Assembly: GCA_013314735.1 (NCBI GenBank)
Contig: JABUFD010000005.1
Location: forward strand, 1 to 64,000
Length of the DNA: 64,000 bases
Reading direction: 5' to 3'
Source: Anaerolineae bacterium
GTDB lineage: Bacteria > Chloroflexota > Anaerolineae > Anaerolineales > Anaerolineaceae
Shown: one piece after another, positions 17,279 to 25,624 of the stretch
Position numbering within the stretch: the stretch's first letter is position 1
How the letters are laid out: each line of letters opens with the position of its first letter
Notes under the pieces: model-generated
Told to the model about the DNA's origin: nothing
What the model saw: only the letters and a program-made list of their open reading frames with translations
Databases searched by the model: none
Program-made: the position numbers and the translations under genes

Positions 17279-18091
17279 TCAATCAATATCAAAGAAGAAC
17301 GGCAGGCCCTGGGCATCGAACACGGCTTTGACCTCGCCCAGGTATTTGTCACCCAGTTCACTCATTTTTCCGGCAGCCTGGTATTCTGCCAGCCAGGCAT
17401 TCACCTGCTCGAGCAGTTCAGTGTCTTCCTTGTTGAGGGCCATGCCCCAGTACTCGTATTCTTCCTGGAAGGGCGTGAATGCAGCACGGGCGGTATCGGG
17501 ATTTTCCTGCGCGTTGCGATAGATGGTGAGGGCATCATAAATAAAGGCGTCAGCGCGGCCCTGGGTGACTTCCAGGACGCAGGCGGTTTCCTTGTCAAAT
17601 GCCACGATGTTTTCTTCCGGCAGGTGTTCCAGCGCAAACAGGTAGCCGGTGGTACCGGTCTTCACAGCCAGCTTGCGGCCTTCGGCTTTGAGGTCATCGA
17701 AGGATTGAACCGGGGAATCCTTGTACACCAGCAGCGATAGCTGCGCCTTGGCATACGGGTCGGAGAAGTTGACTGTTTGGGCGCGTTCCTCGGTGATCGT
17801 CATCGAGGACAGGATCAGGTCAATTTTTCCGGTACTGAGGGCAGGAATCAAACCTGAAAATGCCATATTCTCAATGCGCACCGGCCGCCCCAGGTATTCG
17901 CCGAGGGCATACGCCATCTCCACACTGATACCAGATGGGTCGCCGTTCTCATCGGTGGTCTCAAAGGGCGGGTATGCCAGTTCCATGCCGACCACCAGTT
18001 CATCAGTAGCCGGTTGGGCACAGGCGCCCAATGCCAGCGCAAGGATGACGAATACGCTGGTGACAATAAGGGGGATTTTTTTTGTTTTCAT
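17279..18091 (-). CDS. amino-acid-type ABC importer substrate-binding lipoprotein
   Basis: This 270-residue protein is a periplasmic-binding-protein family 3 member. It begins with a lipoprotein signal peptide and a lipobox (LALGAC, Cys at about residue 24), so it is anchored at the outer face of the membrane. The mature part opens with LVVGMELAYPPFE and contains GKIDLILSSMTITEERAQTVNFSDPY, the family hallmark. Its ligand is likely a polar or basic amino acid, by family. It starts behind an AAGGAG site and lies 15 bp after the MarR-type gene, so the two are co-transcribed. Confidence 0.92.
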   Translation of the reverse strand: MKTKKIPLIVTSVFVILALALGACAQPATDELVVGMELAYPPFETTDENGDPSGISVEMAYALGEYLGRPVRIENMAFSGLIPALSTGKIDLILSSMTITEERAQTVNFSDPYAKAQLSLLVYKDSPVQSFDDLKAEGRKLAVKTGTTGYLFALEHLPEENIVAFDKETACVLEVTQGRADAFIYDALTIYRNAQENPDTARAAFTPFQEEYEYWGMALNKEDTELLEQVNAWLAEYQAAGKMSELGDKYLGEVKAVFDAQGLPFFFDID

Positions 18092-18106
18092 CTGTTTTCT
18101 CCTTGG

Positions 18107-18562
18107 TCAGGGTTGAAAATTTTGGATGATCTTTTGCAAAGTATCGCGGAATTGTTCGCGTTCGGTGTCATTGATGCCATGCCAGATGGTTCGGGTGAGA
18201 TCAACCGAGATGGGATGGAACCGTTCCTCCAGGGCACGGCCCTGCGGGGTAAGGGAAACCAACCGGGAACGGGTGTCGCGGGGATTGTCTTCCAGACTCA
18301 CAAAACCCATCTGCGCCAATTTTTTCACCAGGGTGGTCACGGTGGACGGATCACGCTGGATGGCGTCGGAAAGCTCGCGCATTGTCATCGATTCGCGGCG
18401 CAGGAGGGTGGCGATGATGTCGCCATGGGAGGGGACGATGCCGATAATACCGGCATTTGCCATCTCGTTCACCAGGTGGGCGTTGATGGCTCGCCGCGCT
18501 TTGCTGAGCAGATGGGCGGTATTATCGGGTTGGATCATGTGGGATTGGTCAAACGCCGGCAT
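18107..18562 (-). CDS. MarR-family transcriptional regulator
   Basis: This 151-residue protein has the MarR winged helix: a helical N terminus, the recognition region MTMRELSDAIQRDPSTVTTLVKKLAQMGFV and the wing DNPRDTRSRLVSLTPQG. It should bind DNA as a dimer and respond to a small ligand. It is the first gene of the operon with the amino-acid-type importer, so it probably controls that importer and itself. The start is uncertain: Met at 18562 or at 18538, neither with a strong ribosome site. Confidence 0.88.
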   Translation of the reverse strand: MPAFDQSHMIQPDNTAHLLSKARRAINAHLVNEMANAGIIGIVPSHGDIIATLLRRESMTMRELSDAIQRDPSTVTTLVKKLAQMGFVSLEDNPRDTRSRLVSLTPQGRALEERFHPISVDLTRTIWHGINDTEREQFRDTLQKIIQNFQP

Positions 18563-18758
18563 CGGCAGGCTCGAACTTTCTTAAAATACTTGGATATCAA
18601 ACTATAATCAACTCGATTATACCGAATTTTTTGGCCAATCGCTACTGGCTTAAGGTGCAGTTCACCCGGCCAGGCCGTGGTTCCATTGCTTTGAAACAGG
18701 AGAAAAATTTGCATGCCTCCCCATGGTTCATGGTACTATTGCATTGGATGGAGGAATT

Positions 18759-20045
18759 GTGAAATTCAAGCGCGGCGAAATCCTGGTATTGGTGACCCTG
18801 GTCGGGGTAATCCTGCTCCTGTTCTTCCTGTTGGGTGGGGTGGGGTATGTGTACCGCACGGTGGATGGCTGGATCACTGCCTGGCGTTATCGCAACAACC
18901 CACCGTCTGAGGCGGTATTTGTTCCGCAGCAGGGAGTGGAGAACGGCGCACCCGGGTTTCCGCAATTTGCCACCCAGGCACCGGCGGTGGAAACCGAAGG
19001 CTTCCTGCCGACAATCGCAGCAGCGGAAACAACCCCGGTGGAAGTACTGCCTGCCCGGGTACTGTTGCAAGGTGTTACCTATACAGACCAGCACGGCAAG
19101 TGGAATTATTGCGCGCCGGCCAACCTGGTGATGGCCCTGTCGTACTGGGGTGTGGAGATGACGCGCGAAGAAGCAGCCGCCGGGCTGAAACCCTATGAGG
19201 AGGACAAGAACGTCAACCCCGGCGAGATGGTTGATTTCGTTGTAGCCAACACCAATTTGCGCGCCTTGTTGCGCATGGGCGGAACGGTGAACCTGCTGAA
19301 GCAACTGACGGCCGCCGGCTACCCGGTGCTGGTGGAAACCGGTGTGGTGATCCGCGATGTCAGCACCGGCCAGTTGAACTGGGCCGGGCATTATATGCTG
19401 GTGGTTGGGTATGATGATGCCAATGAAGAATTCATCACGCGCGATTCGTATTACTCACCGCCGGATTACCCGCTGGATTTTCCGGTCAGCTATACGGAAC
19501 TGCGTGATCAATGGCGCGGTTTCAATGGGGCATTCCTGGTGTTGTTCCCTGCGGAGCATGAAGGACATCTCTGGTCTGTGCTGGGCGGTTATGCCGATGA
19601 GCAGTACGCAATGCAACAGGCGTTCCAGCATGCCCTGGATGAATTGCAAGCCCTGTCTGGTGAGGATCAATTCCTTGCCGCTTACAATTATGCCGAGACG
19701 TTGCTTGCAATGGGGGATGCCGCCTCAGCGGCGTCAGCGTTTGATGAAGCCTTCCGCCTGTACGCCGATTTGGACCCGGCACAACGTCCATGGCGCATTT
19801 TGTGGTACCGTGCCGCGCCCTATGACGCCTATTACCGCATGGCACGCTACCATGATGTGATCAACCTGGCAACCACCACCATCGAAAGCACACCCAAACC
19901 TTACCTGGAGGAAAGCTGGACCTGGCGAGGGATGGCATATGCCGCGTTGGGCGAAACCGAAAAAGCCAGGGCGGATTTTGAGCAGGCATTGGCCTATCAT
20001 GCCGGTTGTGCGCCAGCGCTTGCCGGATTGGCGCAACTGCCTTGA
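18759..20045 (+). CDS. membrane-anchored C39-family peptidase-like protein with C-terminal TPR-like repeats
   Basis: The protein is 428 residues from the GTG at 18759, which has GGAGG four bases upstream. An in-frame ATG at 18723 would add 12 residues. KFKRGEILVLVTLVGVILLLFF is a signal anchor. The next domain is a C39/papain-like fold: NYCAPANL carries Cys at about residue 115, GHYMLVVGYDD carries the His and TRDSYY the Asp. The last 150 residues look like TPR helices, ending in WTWRGMAYAALGETEKARADFEQAL. C39 domains cut double-glycine leaders in peptide exporters, but this one lacks the ABC part, so it may act as an external thiol peptidase or binding protein. It is followed by grpB-like after 20 bp. 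Confidence 0.8.
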   Translation: MKFKRGEILVLVTLVGVILLLFFLLGGVGYVYRTVDGWITAWRYRNNPPSEAVFVPQQGVENGAPGFPQFATQAPAVETEGFLPTIAAAETTPVEVLPARVLLQGVTYTDQHGKWNYCAPANLVMALSYWGVEMTREEAAAGLKPYEEDKNVNPGEMVDFVVANTNLRALLRMGGTVNLLKQLTAAGYPVLVETGVVIRDVSTGQLNWAGHYMLVVGYDDANEEFITRDSYYSPPDYPLDFPVSYTELRDQWRGFNGAFLVLFPAEHEGHLWSVLGGYADEQYAMQQAFQHALDELQALSGEDQFLAAYNYAETLLAMGDAASAASAFDEAFRLYADLDPAQRPWRILWYRAAPYDAYYRMARYHDVINLATTTIESTPKPYLEESWTWRGMAYAALGETEKARADFEQALAYHAGCAPALAGLAQLP

Positions 20046-20065
20046 TTGAAAGGAAGATCAGCTCC

Positions 20066-20611
20066 ATGCAGCATCCTGTACGAATTGTTCTCTATCAAGA
20101 CCGGTGGCCAGTCCAATTTGCCGAGATCGGCACCGGACTCCGGGCGATGCTTGGAGAACGCGCCATGCGCATTGACCACATTGGCTCCACTGCGGTATCC
20201 GGCCTTGCCGCCAAACCGATCATCGATGTGCAGATATCGGTTGGTGATTTTGAACCGCTGGAAAGCCTGGTGGAGGCGCTCGAAAGCCTTGGGTATGTGT
20301 TTAACCCGGAAAACCCCGACCGCACCAAACGCTACTTCCGCGATGCGCAGGACGGTCAGCATGTGCATATCCACGTGCGCCGGGCGGGTTCGTGGGCGGA
20401 ACAATTTGCGCTCTTGTTCCGCGATTACCTCCGCAGCCATCCGGAAGATGCGGCAGCATACGGCGCGCTGAAAATGCGCCTGGCGGAAACCTTTGGCAAC
20501 GACCGGGAGGGCTATACCGAGGCGAAAACCGATTTCATCTTCCGAACCATTGCCCGGGCGCACGTATGGACGATGGAAACCGGATGGCAACCGGGTGCCT
20601 CAGATGCCTGA
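20066..20611 (+). CDS. GrpB/UPF0157 family protein
   Basis: This 181-residue protein belongs to the GrpB family, a nucleotidyltransferase-like fold. Its hallmarks are RIDHIGSTAVSGLAAKPIIDVQISV (residues about 33-60), with the GS and D-x-Q positions of the fold, and HVHIHVRRAGS. The exact reaction of the family is not settled. An AAAGGAAG site about 9 bases ahead supports Met at 20066 over the longer frame. It follows the peptidase-like gene by 20 bp and is convergent with the aldo/keto reductase gene. Confidence 0.85.
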   Translation: MQHPVRIVLYQDRWPVQFAEIGTGLRAMLGERAMRIDHIGSTAVSGLAAKPIIDVQISVGDFEPLESLVEALESLGYVFNPENPDRTKRYFRDAQDGQHVHIHVRRAGSWAEQFALLFRDYLRSHPEDAAAYGALKMRLAETFGNDREGYTEAKTDFIFRTIARAHVWTMETGWQPGASDA

Positions 20612-20620
20612 TCGGCAGAT

Positions 20621-21562
20621 TTAAACGCCGGCGGTATCCAACCGCTGTACCTGTTCCTCGGTGAGTACTAATTCTGCCGCGGCAAGGTCTTCTTCCAGTT
20701 GTTCCATCGAACCCGCGCTGACCAGCGGAATGGTGTTGGGGCTGTGCTGGATCAACCACGCCAGGATCACCTGGTTGCTGCTCCAGTTATTTTCACGGGC
20801 AATGGCGCGCAGCACTCCCAGGCGCGCATCGCTATCGGCACCGAGGTAATTGGGATTGATGGCGCGGTCATCCCGCACATAGGCACCGCCCAGCAGCGGT
20901 GAATAAGCCAGCAGTGTGACTGGCATGGTTTGGCAGAAATCTTCCAGGTCGGCATTGACGGCCACCTGTGGGGCAAAGCTGGTGCCGGTGCGCGGGCGCA
21001 GGTAAGTGTAACGCTGCTGCACGCAGCAGTATTCGACCCAGCCGTTTGCGCGTGCCATCGCGTTTGCCTGTGCGATGCGCCATGCCAGGAAGTTGCTGGC
21101 GCCAATCTGGCGCACTTTGCCCTTGCGGATGAGCTGATAAAAAGCTTCCATGCTTTCTTCCAACGGTGTGCCGCGGTCGTCATTGTGGGCGTAATACAGG
21201 TCAAGGGTTTCGATTCCCAGCCGTTTGAGGGATTTCTCACATTCGGTTTCGATCCAGTAGGCAGCGGTGCTGACCGGTACCTCCTGGTAGGCAAACCCCA
21301 CCTTGGAAGCCAGTACCACCTGGCTGCGGTTGCGGCGTTCACGCAGCCACTCGCCGAGAATGGTCTCACTTTCACCGCCAGAAGCGCCCGGGTACCAGGC
21401 AGCATAGATGTTGGCTGTGTCAATAAAATTCCCGCCATGTTCCAGGTAGGCATCCAGCATCTGGAAAGACAGCGCCTTACTGTCACGCGCGCCAAAACGC
21501 ATCCCGCCCAGGCAGATCATGCTGACGGAGAGATCGGTATTGCCGAGGGTGGTCTTTTTCAT
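20621..21562 (-). CDS. aldo/keto reductase
   Basis: This 313-residue protein is a NAD(P)H-dependent aldo/keto reductase with a full catalytic set: Asp in FIDTANIY, Tyr a few residues later, Lys in VVLASKVGF and His in DLYYAHNDDRG. The C-terminal region with IPLVSAGSMEQLEEDLAA binds the cofactor phosphate. It reduces an aldehyde or sugar carbonyl in the cytoplasm; the substrate is unknown. An AAGGAG site 7 bases ahead sets the start at MKKTTLGNTDL. It is divergent from the GntR-type gene across 144 bp. Confidence 0.9.
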   Translation of the reverse strand: MKKTTLGNTDLSVSMICLGGMRFGARDSKALSFQMLDAYLEHGGNFIDTANIYAAWYPGASGGESETILGEWLRERRNRSQVVLASKVGFAYQEVPVSTAAYWIETECEKSLKRLGIETLDLYYAHNDDRGTPLEESMEAFYQLIRKGKVRQIGASNFLAWRIAQANAMARANGWVEYCCVQQRYTYLRPRTGTSFAPQVAVNADLEDFCQTMPVTLLAYSPLLGGAYVRDDRAINPNYLGADSDARLGVLRAIARENNWSSNQVILAWLIQHSPNTIPLVSAGSMEQLEEDLAAAELVLTEEQVQRLDTAGV

Positions 21563-21662
21563 GGTGAACTCCTTGCTTTCCTTGTCGATGGCATTATCGT
21601 AGCACATCCACCCTGTCGGTTTCAAGTTATCACCAGGGAGGCTTGTCATTCAGTGCCAATTG

Positions 21663-21694
21663 TGATACAATCATACTATGATACAATGATACAT
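21663..21694 (+). promoter_or_regulatory. operator-like repeats ahead of the GntR gene
   Basis: TGATACAAT occurs at 21663 and 21679 and TGATACAT at 21687. The perfect palindrome ATCATA-C-TATGAT spans 21670-21682. The cluster ends 12 bases before the TTG start codon, so a regulator bound here would block transcription or translation. Autoregulation by the GntR protein is the simplest reading. Confidence 0.5.
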
Positions 21695-21706
21695 AAAGGA
21701 GAAACA

Positions 21707-22087
21707 TTGATCGAACATATAGAGGTTGATTTTCAGAAAAAGGAACCGATTTATTTCCAGATCGAAGAGCAGATCAAGTTCCTGATAGCCACCGGTGAAC
21801 TGCAGCCCGGTGACCAGCTGCCGCCGGTGCGGGAACTGGCGGACGCGCTGGATGTCAATTTCAACACCATCGCGCGTGTGTATCGCCTGTTGGACCGGCA
21901 GGGTATTGTTTCCACCCAGCAGGGACGCGGTTGTTATGTGCTGGAATCGGCGCTGCCGGAAAGCGAACGCAAACGCGCCATGCTGGAAAGCTTGGCCGAC
22001 CATTTTTTACTGGAAGGCAAGGCGCTGGGGTTTACCAGTGAACAAATCCTGCATTGCCTGGAAAACAAAATGTACAAGAAAAAGTGA
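21707..22087 (+). CDS. GntR-family regulator, short YtrA-type
   Basis: This 126-residue protein has an N-terminal GntR winged helix (IYFQIEEQIKFLIATGELQPGDQLPPVRELADALDVNFNTIARVYRLL) and only a short helical tail. That is the YtrA type, which lacks a large ligand domain. The preferred start is TTG at 21707, because AAAGGAG lies 7 bases ahead. ATG at 21686 is in frame but lies inside the operator-like repeats. YtrA regulators usually sit before ABC exporter genes; here the partner is a PH-domain membrane protein 18 bp downstream in the same operon. Confidence 0.85.
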   Translation: MIEHIEVDFQKKEPIYFQIEEQIKFLIATGELQPGDQLPPVRELADALDVNFNTIARVYRLLDRQGIVSTQQGRGCYVLESALPESERKRAMLESLADHFLLEGKALGFTSEQILHCLENKMYKKK

Positions 22088-22105
22088 GTGAATGGAGAAA
22101 AAACG

Positions 22106-22711
22106 ATGTATACCTATACCCCCCATAAAGCCTATTTATGGAAATTGCTGATCAGCGTGTTGTTGTTGGGAATCCTGGTTTTCCTCAGCACATACCTTCC
22201 GATGTATTTCATCATGCAGGATGTCGGCACGGTGAATTACCAGGTATCTTCCCTGCTATGGTCATTGGGTACCAACCTGCTATGGTTTATCCCCTGTTTC
22301 CTGGTCATGTTCCCGTTATTCAAGACCTATCGGTATGAGTTGATGGATGATGAGATTATTGTCACATCCGGTTACATTGTGCAGAAGGTGCGGCATGTCC
22401 CTTACCGCATGGTCACCAACCTGGAATTGCGGCGCGGACTGCTGGACCGGATGCTGGGGATCGGTTCATTGCATATTGAAACCGCGGGAAATTCAGAGTC
22501 CAGCGGCCGCCCTGAGGCTGTGTTGGCAGGCCTTTCTGATGTCCAGCAAGTATACGAAGAAGTGGCGGAATGCCTGCACAATTATGACCAGAATCACCAG
22601 GGCGGATTTGGCGTCCGCACTGGTACACGGGCAGCAGCAGCGGATATCGATTCCCCCGCCTTGCTGGAAGCAATCCTCATTGAATTGAAAGCGATCCGGG
22701 AGAAAGTGTAA
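22106..22711 (+). CDS. bacterial PH-domain (YdbT-like) membrane protein
   Basis: This 201-residue protein has two N-terminal membrane segments (about residues 12-35 and 53-75). A bPH2-like domain follows with YRYELMDDEIIVTSGYIVQKVRHVPYRMVTNLELRRGLLDRMLGIGSLHIETAG, a very typical signature. The C-terminal 45 residues are probably cytoplasmic. Function of the family is unclear; stress or envelope roles have been suggested. A GGAG site 8 bases ahead supports the start. It forms an operon with the GntR regulator and ends before a strong terminator. Confidence 0.85.
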   Translation: MYTYTPHKAYLWKLLISVLLLGILVFLSTYLPMYFIMQDVGTVNYQVSSLLWSLGTNLLWFIPCFLVMFPLFKTYRYELMDDEIIVTSGYIVQKVRHVPYRMVTNLELRRGLLDRMLGIGSLHIETAGNSESSGRPEAVLAGLSDVQQVYEEVAECLHNYDQNHQGGFGVRTGTRAAAADIDSPALLEAILIELKAIREKV

Positions 22712-22741
22712 CCAAATTGACGTGCATCCCGAATATGCCAG

Positions 22742-22774
22742 AAGCCGACCATTACACGGGCGGCTTCTTTTTAT
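22742..22774 (+). terminator. rho-independent terminator after the GntR/PH operon
   Basis: GAAGCCG (22742-22748) pairs with CGGCTTC (22762-22768), extended by CC/GG pairs, and a run of T follows to 22773. Confidence 0.85.
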
Positions 22775-22917
22775 TCATCCGAAGACGAGTGGGACTATGA
22801 CATGAAAAGAAGAAAAAATTGCTTTGCAATGGCGTTACAATGAGATGAATATCATCCTTATGGTCAAAGCAAAGTTGACAGGCCGGCGCCAGAGGTCGAA
22901 AAAATCAGGAGTGGAAC

Positions 22918-24186
22918 ATGAATCTTTCAAAATTCCCGCGTTATACGGAATTTGCCCCGCAGGTGCCGGTGTGGTGTGTGACGCCGAACCTTTCAGGATG
23001 CATTCACCGCTTTTTTGATACATCCCCCATCAGTCCCTCCGGCCGGTACATGGCCGTATTCCAACTGCCGTTCGAGGATCGGCAGCCGATGCCCGGCGAA
23101 GTGGGTACCGTGTGCGTGATCGATCTGGAGAGGGGTGTGGTTTGTGCGCAGGCGGAAACCTGTGGGTGGGAACCGCAGATGGGGGCGAATGTCAACTGGG
23201 GGGCAACGGACCATGAGCTGTTCTTCAACGATGTCACCCCCGATACCTGGCAACCTTTTGCCTGGAAAATGGATCCGGTGACCGGCCAGCGCCAGGCGAT
23301 GGAAGGAACGGTCTACCATGCCTCATCCGATGGACGCTGGCTGATCTCGGCCAACATGACAAACATGCGCCGGACGCAGCCCGGGTATGGGGTGGCGGTG
23401 CCCGTGGAAACCTGCCAGCGAAATGTCGGGCCAGCAGAAGATGATGGCTTTTTCCTGACGGATACCCGCACCGGGAAAAGAAGATTGTTGATGTCGATTG
23501 CGGAAATCCTGCGGAAGGCACATCCGGCGGTGTTGATGCCGGAACCGGAATCGTACGAGATATATGGATTTCACAGCAAGTTCAACCCGCAAAATGACCG
23601 GGTTATGCTCAGTCTGCGCTGGTTTCCGGCGGCGGCTGAGCCGCAGTGGAATATGTTCAAGATCAACCACGATGCCGTCCGGTTTGCCTGGGTGACGATG
23701 AAACTGGACGGCAGTGAGGTCCACTGTGCTGTCGGGCCTGAGCAATGGGAGAAAGGTGGTCATCATGGTACCTGGTTCCCGGATGGTCAACGGATCTCAA
23801 TGAACCTGAACATTGACCGCGAGGTGCTGCGCTTTGTACAGGTGAATCATGATGGGAGTGAATTACGAAAAATTCGCGAAGACGTGCAGGGCTCAGGTCA
23901 TCCCACGGTTCACCCGGATGGCAGGCACCTGTTGACAGATACCTACACCTGGGAACCACTTGCGTTCGGCGATGGCACCATCCCGCTGCGCTGGGTGGAT
24001 TTGAAAACAGGGAAGGAATCCACCATTGTGCGCATCAATACGCAGACACCAGCACAGGATGCCGTTCTGCGGGTCGATCCGCATCCAGCCTGGGACCGCA
24101 GTTGGCGTTATGTGACCTTCAATGGGTTTGTGGATGGCACCCGCAAGGTATTTATTGCCGATCTGCAAGCGTTACTCGAGGCGTAG
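22918..24186 (+). CDS. beta-propeller protein, TolB/oligogalacturonide-lyase-like (cytoplasmic)
   Basis: This 422-residue protein has repeated blade-like segments: SPISPSGRYMAVF, TDHELFFND, HASSDGRWLIS, HHGTWFPDGQRISMNLN, SGHPTVHPDGRHLLTD and HPAWDRSWRYVTFNG. These fit a seven-blade TolB/WD40-like propeller. Proteins of this type in sugar-degrading bacteria are often annotated as oligogalacturonate lyase-related, and several His residues in the blades would suit a metal site. I cannot confirm lyase activity. There is no signal peptide. AGGAG lies 6 bases ahead of the start. It is a single gene after a terminator. Confidence 0.6.
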   Translation: MNLSKFPRYTEFAPQVPVWCVTPNLSGCIHRFFDTSPISPSGRYMAVFQLPFEDRQPMPGEVGTVCVIDLERGVVCAQAETCGWEPQMGANVNWGATDHELFFNDVTPDTWQPFAWKMDPVTGQRQAMEGTVYHASSDGRWLISANMTNMRRTQPGYGVAVPVETCQRNVGPAEDDGFFLTDTRTGKRRLLMSIAEILRKAHPAVLMPEPESYEIYGFHSKFNPQNDRVMLSLRWFPAAAEPQWNMFKINHDAVRFAWVTMKLDGSEVHCAVGPEQWEKGGHHGTWFPDGQRISMNLNIDREVLRFVQVNHDGSELRKIREDVQGSGHPTVHPDGRHLLTDTYTWEPLAFGDGTIPLRWVDLKTGKESTIVRINTQTPAQDAVLRVDPHPAWDRSWRYVTFNGFVDGTRKVFIADLQALLEA

Positions 24187-24232
24187 AGGTAAGCTTGCGG
24201 CTTATTTCATAACGCTGTTGGTTTTTCTCCCC

Positions 24233-25414
24233 TTACTTCCGAATCAGGTAAGGTGTATCGTGCAGTTGTTCGGCGCCTTCGGATGTGATGCGGTAACCGT
24301 TTTCGATGCGCAGACCGCCCCATGGGGTATTAAACATGGGGATATCAATGGAGATGACCATATCCTCCAATAAAATGGCAGGGCTGCTGGGGCCGAAAAT
24401 GGGTGGTTCAAATTCAATCACGCCCACGCTGTGGATACCGCTGTACAGAAAGTATTCTCCCAGTCCGGCATTGGCAACGATGGACCTGCCGACTGCTTCT
24501 GCCTCGCTGCCTCGAATGCCAGGACGCAGTGCCAAACCACAGGCAAGCTGAGCCTGGATGGCAACATCCAGTGCGCGCTGGATTTCCGCCCCGGGGTTTC
24601 CGACCAGGATCATGCGTGCGATCGCGGCGTGGTATCCCTCGTAGCGCGGGGCAACCGTAATCAGCACCAGGTCATGATCAGCGATGGGACGGAAGGTGGA
24701 ACGGGCAAGGATTGGCCTTGTGTTGGTCCCAGAGGCAACGATGGTATCAATCCCGGTGCCTTCCGCTCCCATGCGGCGCATGGCAGATTCGATTTCTGCT
24801 GCGATGGCACGTTCAGTGACTCCGGGATGGATCGCTTCCACGGCCGCCTGGATGCCTGCTTCGGCAATGTGATAGGCGTAATTGATCACCTCGAGTTCCG
24901 CCGGTGTTTTCTGTGCCCTCAGGCTGCACAGGTTGTTCTCAACATCGATCCATTCGGCATTGGGCAGGCTTTGCTGGAATGTCGCCAACAAATCAGCGCC
25001 GATCAAGCCTCGGCCGCCGAGGCCGATCCGCACCCGGTTATCGGATTTCACGCCGAGTTCGGCGATGATGACGCTGAGATTCTCCATCTGTGCATAGGGG
25101 TAATCTTCATCAGGGTGGGTAAATTCCTTTAATACCCGGACCTGGGGAATTTGCCCGACCAGGAGCGCGTACTGCTCACTTTCCGGCCCCACCAACATAC
25201 AAGGGTCGCCATTGCGCGGAACCAGGATGCACACTGGCTCAAAGTGGACCGGGAAATTGGCCAGCCAACGGGCATGCGCGGCGCCAAAGGTAGCACGGTC
25301 ATCCGCATACGCTGCCACCAGGTCGAGGTTCAAGTCCGCCATCAGGCGCTGCACTTTTGCCCACCGTTGTGGAAATTCTGCGGATGGAATCATCGGTAGA
25401 CTGTTCGGTTTCAT
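24233..25414 (-). CDS. M24-family (creatinase/prolidase-like) protein lacking metal ligands
   Basis: This 393-residue protein has the creatinase-type N-terminal domain (residues 1-165) and the pita-bread M24 domain. Aminopeptidase P and prolidase need two Asp, one His and two Glu to hold metals. Here the Asp positions read Thr253 (VLITVAPRYEG) and Ala264 (YHAAIAR), the first Glu is Asp357 (VISIDIPMF), while His328 (SGIHSVGV) and Glu371 (GLRIENG) remain. This matches metal-free creatinase-like hydrolases better than true peptidases. Its substrate is unknown. It converges on the propeller gene and is not obviously co-transcribed with the fucosidase gene upstream. Confidence 0.8.
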   Translation of the reverse strand: MKPNSLPMIPSAEFPQRWAKVQRLMADLNLDLVAAYADDRATFGAAHARWLANFPVHFEPVCILVPRNGDPCMLVGPESEQYALLVGQIPQVRVLKEFTHPDEDYPYAQMENLSVIIAELGVKSDNRVRIGLGGRGLIGADLLATFQQSLPNAEWIDVENNLCSLRAQKTPAELEVINYAYHIAEAGIQAAVEAIHPGVTERAIAAEIESAMRRMGAEGTGIDTIVASGTNTRPILARSTFRPIADHDLVLITVAPRYEGYHAAIARMILVGNPGAEIQRALDVAIQAQLACGLALRPGIRGSEAEAVGRSIVANAGLGEYFLYSGIHSVGVIEFEPPIFGPSSPAILLEDMVISIDIPMFNTPWGGLRIENGYRITSEGAEQLHDTPYLIRK

Positions 25415-25624
25415 CCTTCACCTGCCTTTGCATGTAATCTCTCGAAAGAATAATTTAACTTTTCGCTGATAGTGAATTTTGAGCAGATTGATAGTATATC
25501 ACGCAGCCAGTAGTGGCTGATTCGTCGTTCGCATTGTGGCGCATGCCACCGGGTGTGTTCTGCCAAACTGCTGGTTATTCCGCACAACGCAGAGTCGAAT
25601 TTCGTGATGGTAAGTGTTCAGCGA

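Noticed and set aside
20930-21706. Long plus-strand open frame running into the GntR gene, suggesting a 385-residue protein
   Set aside because: It lies opposite the aldo/keto reductase gene, has no family features, and the true start has its own ribosome site at 21707.
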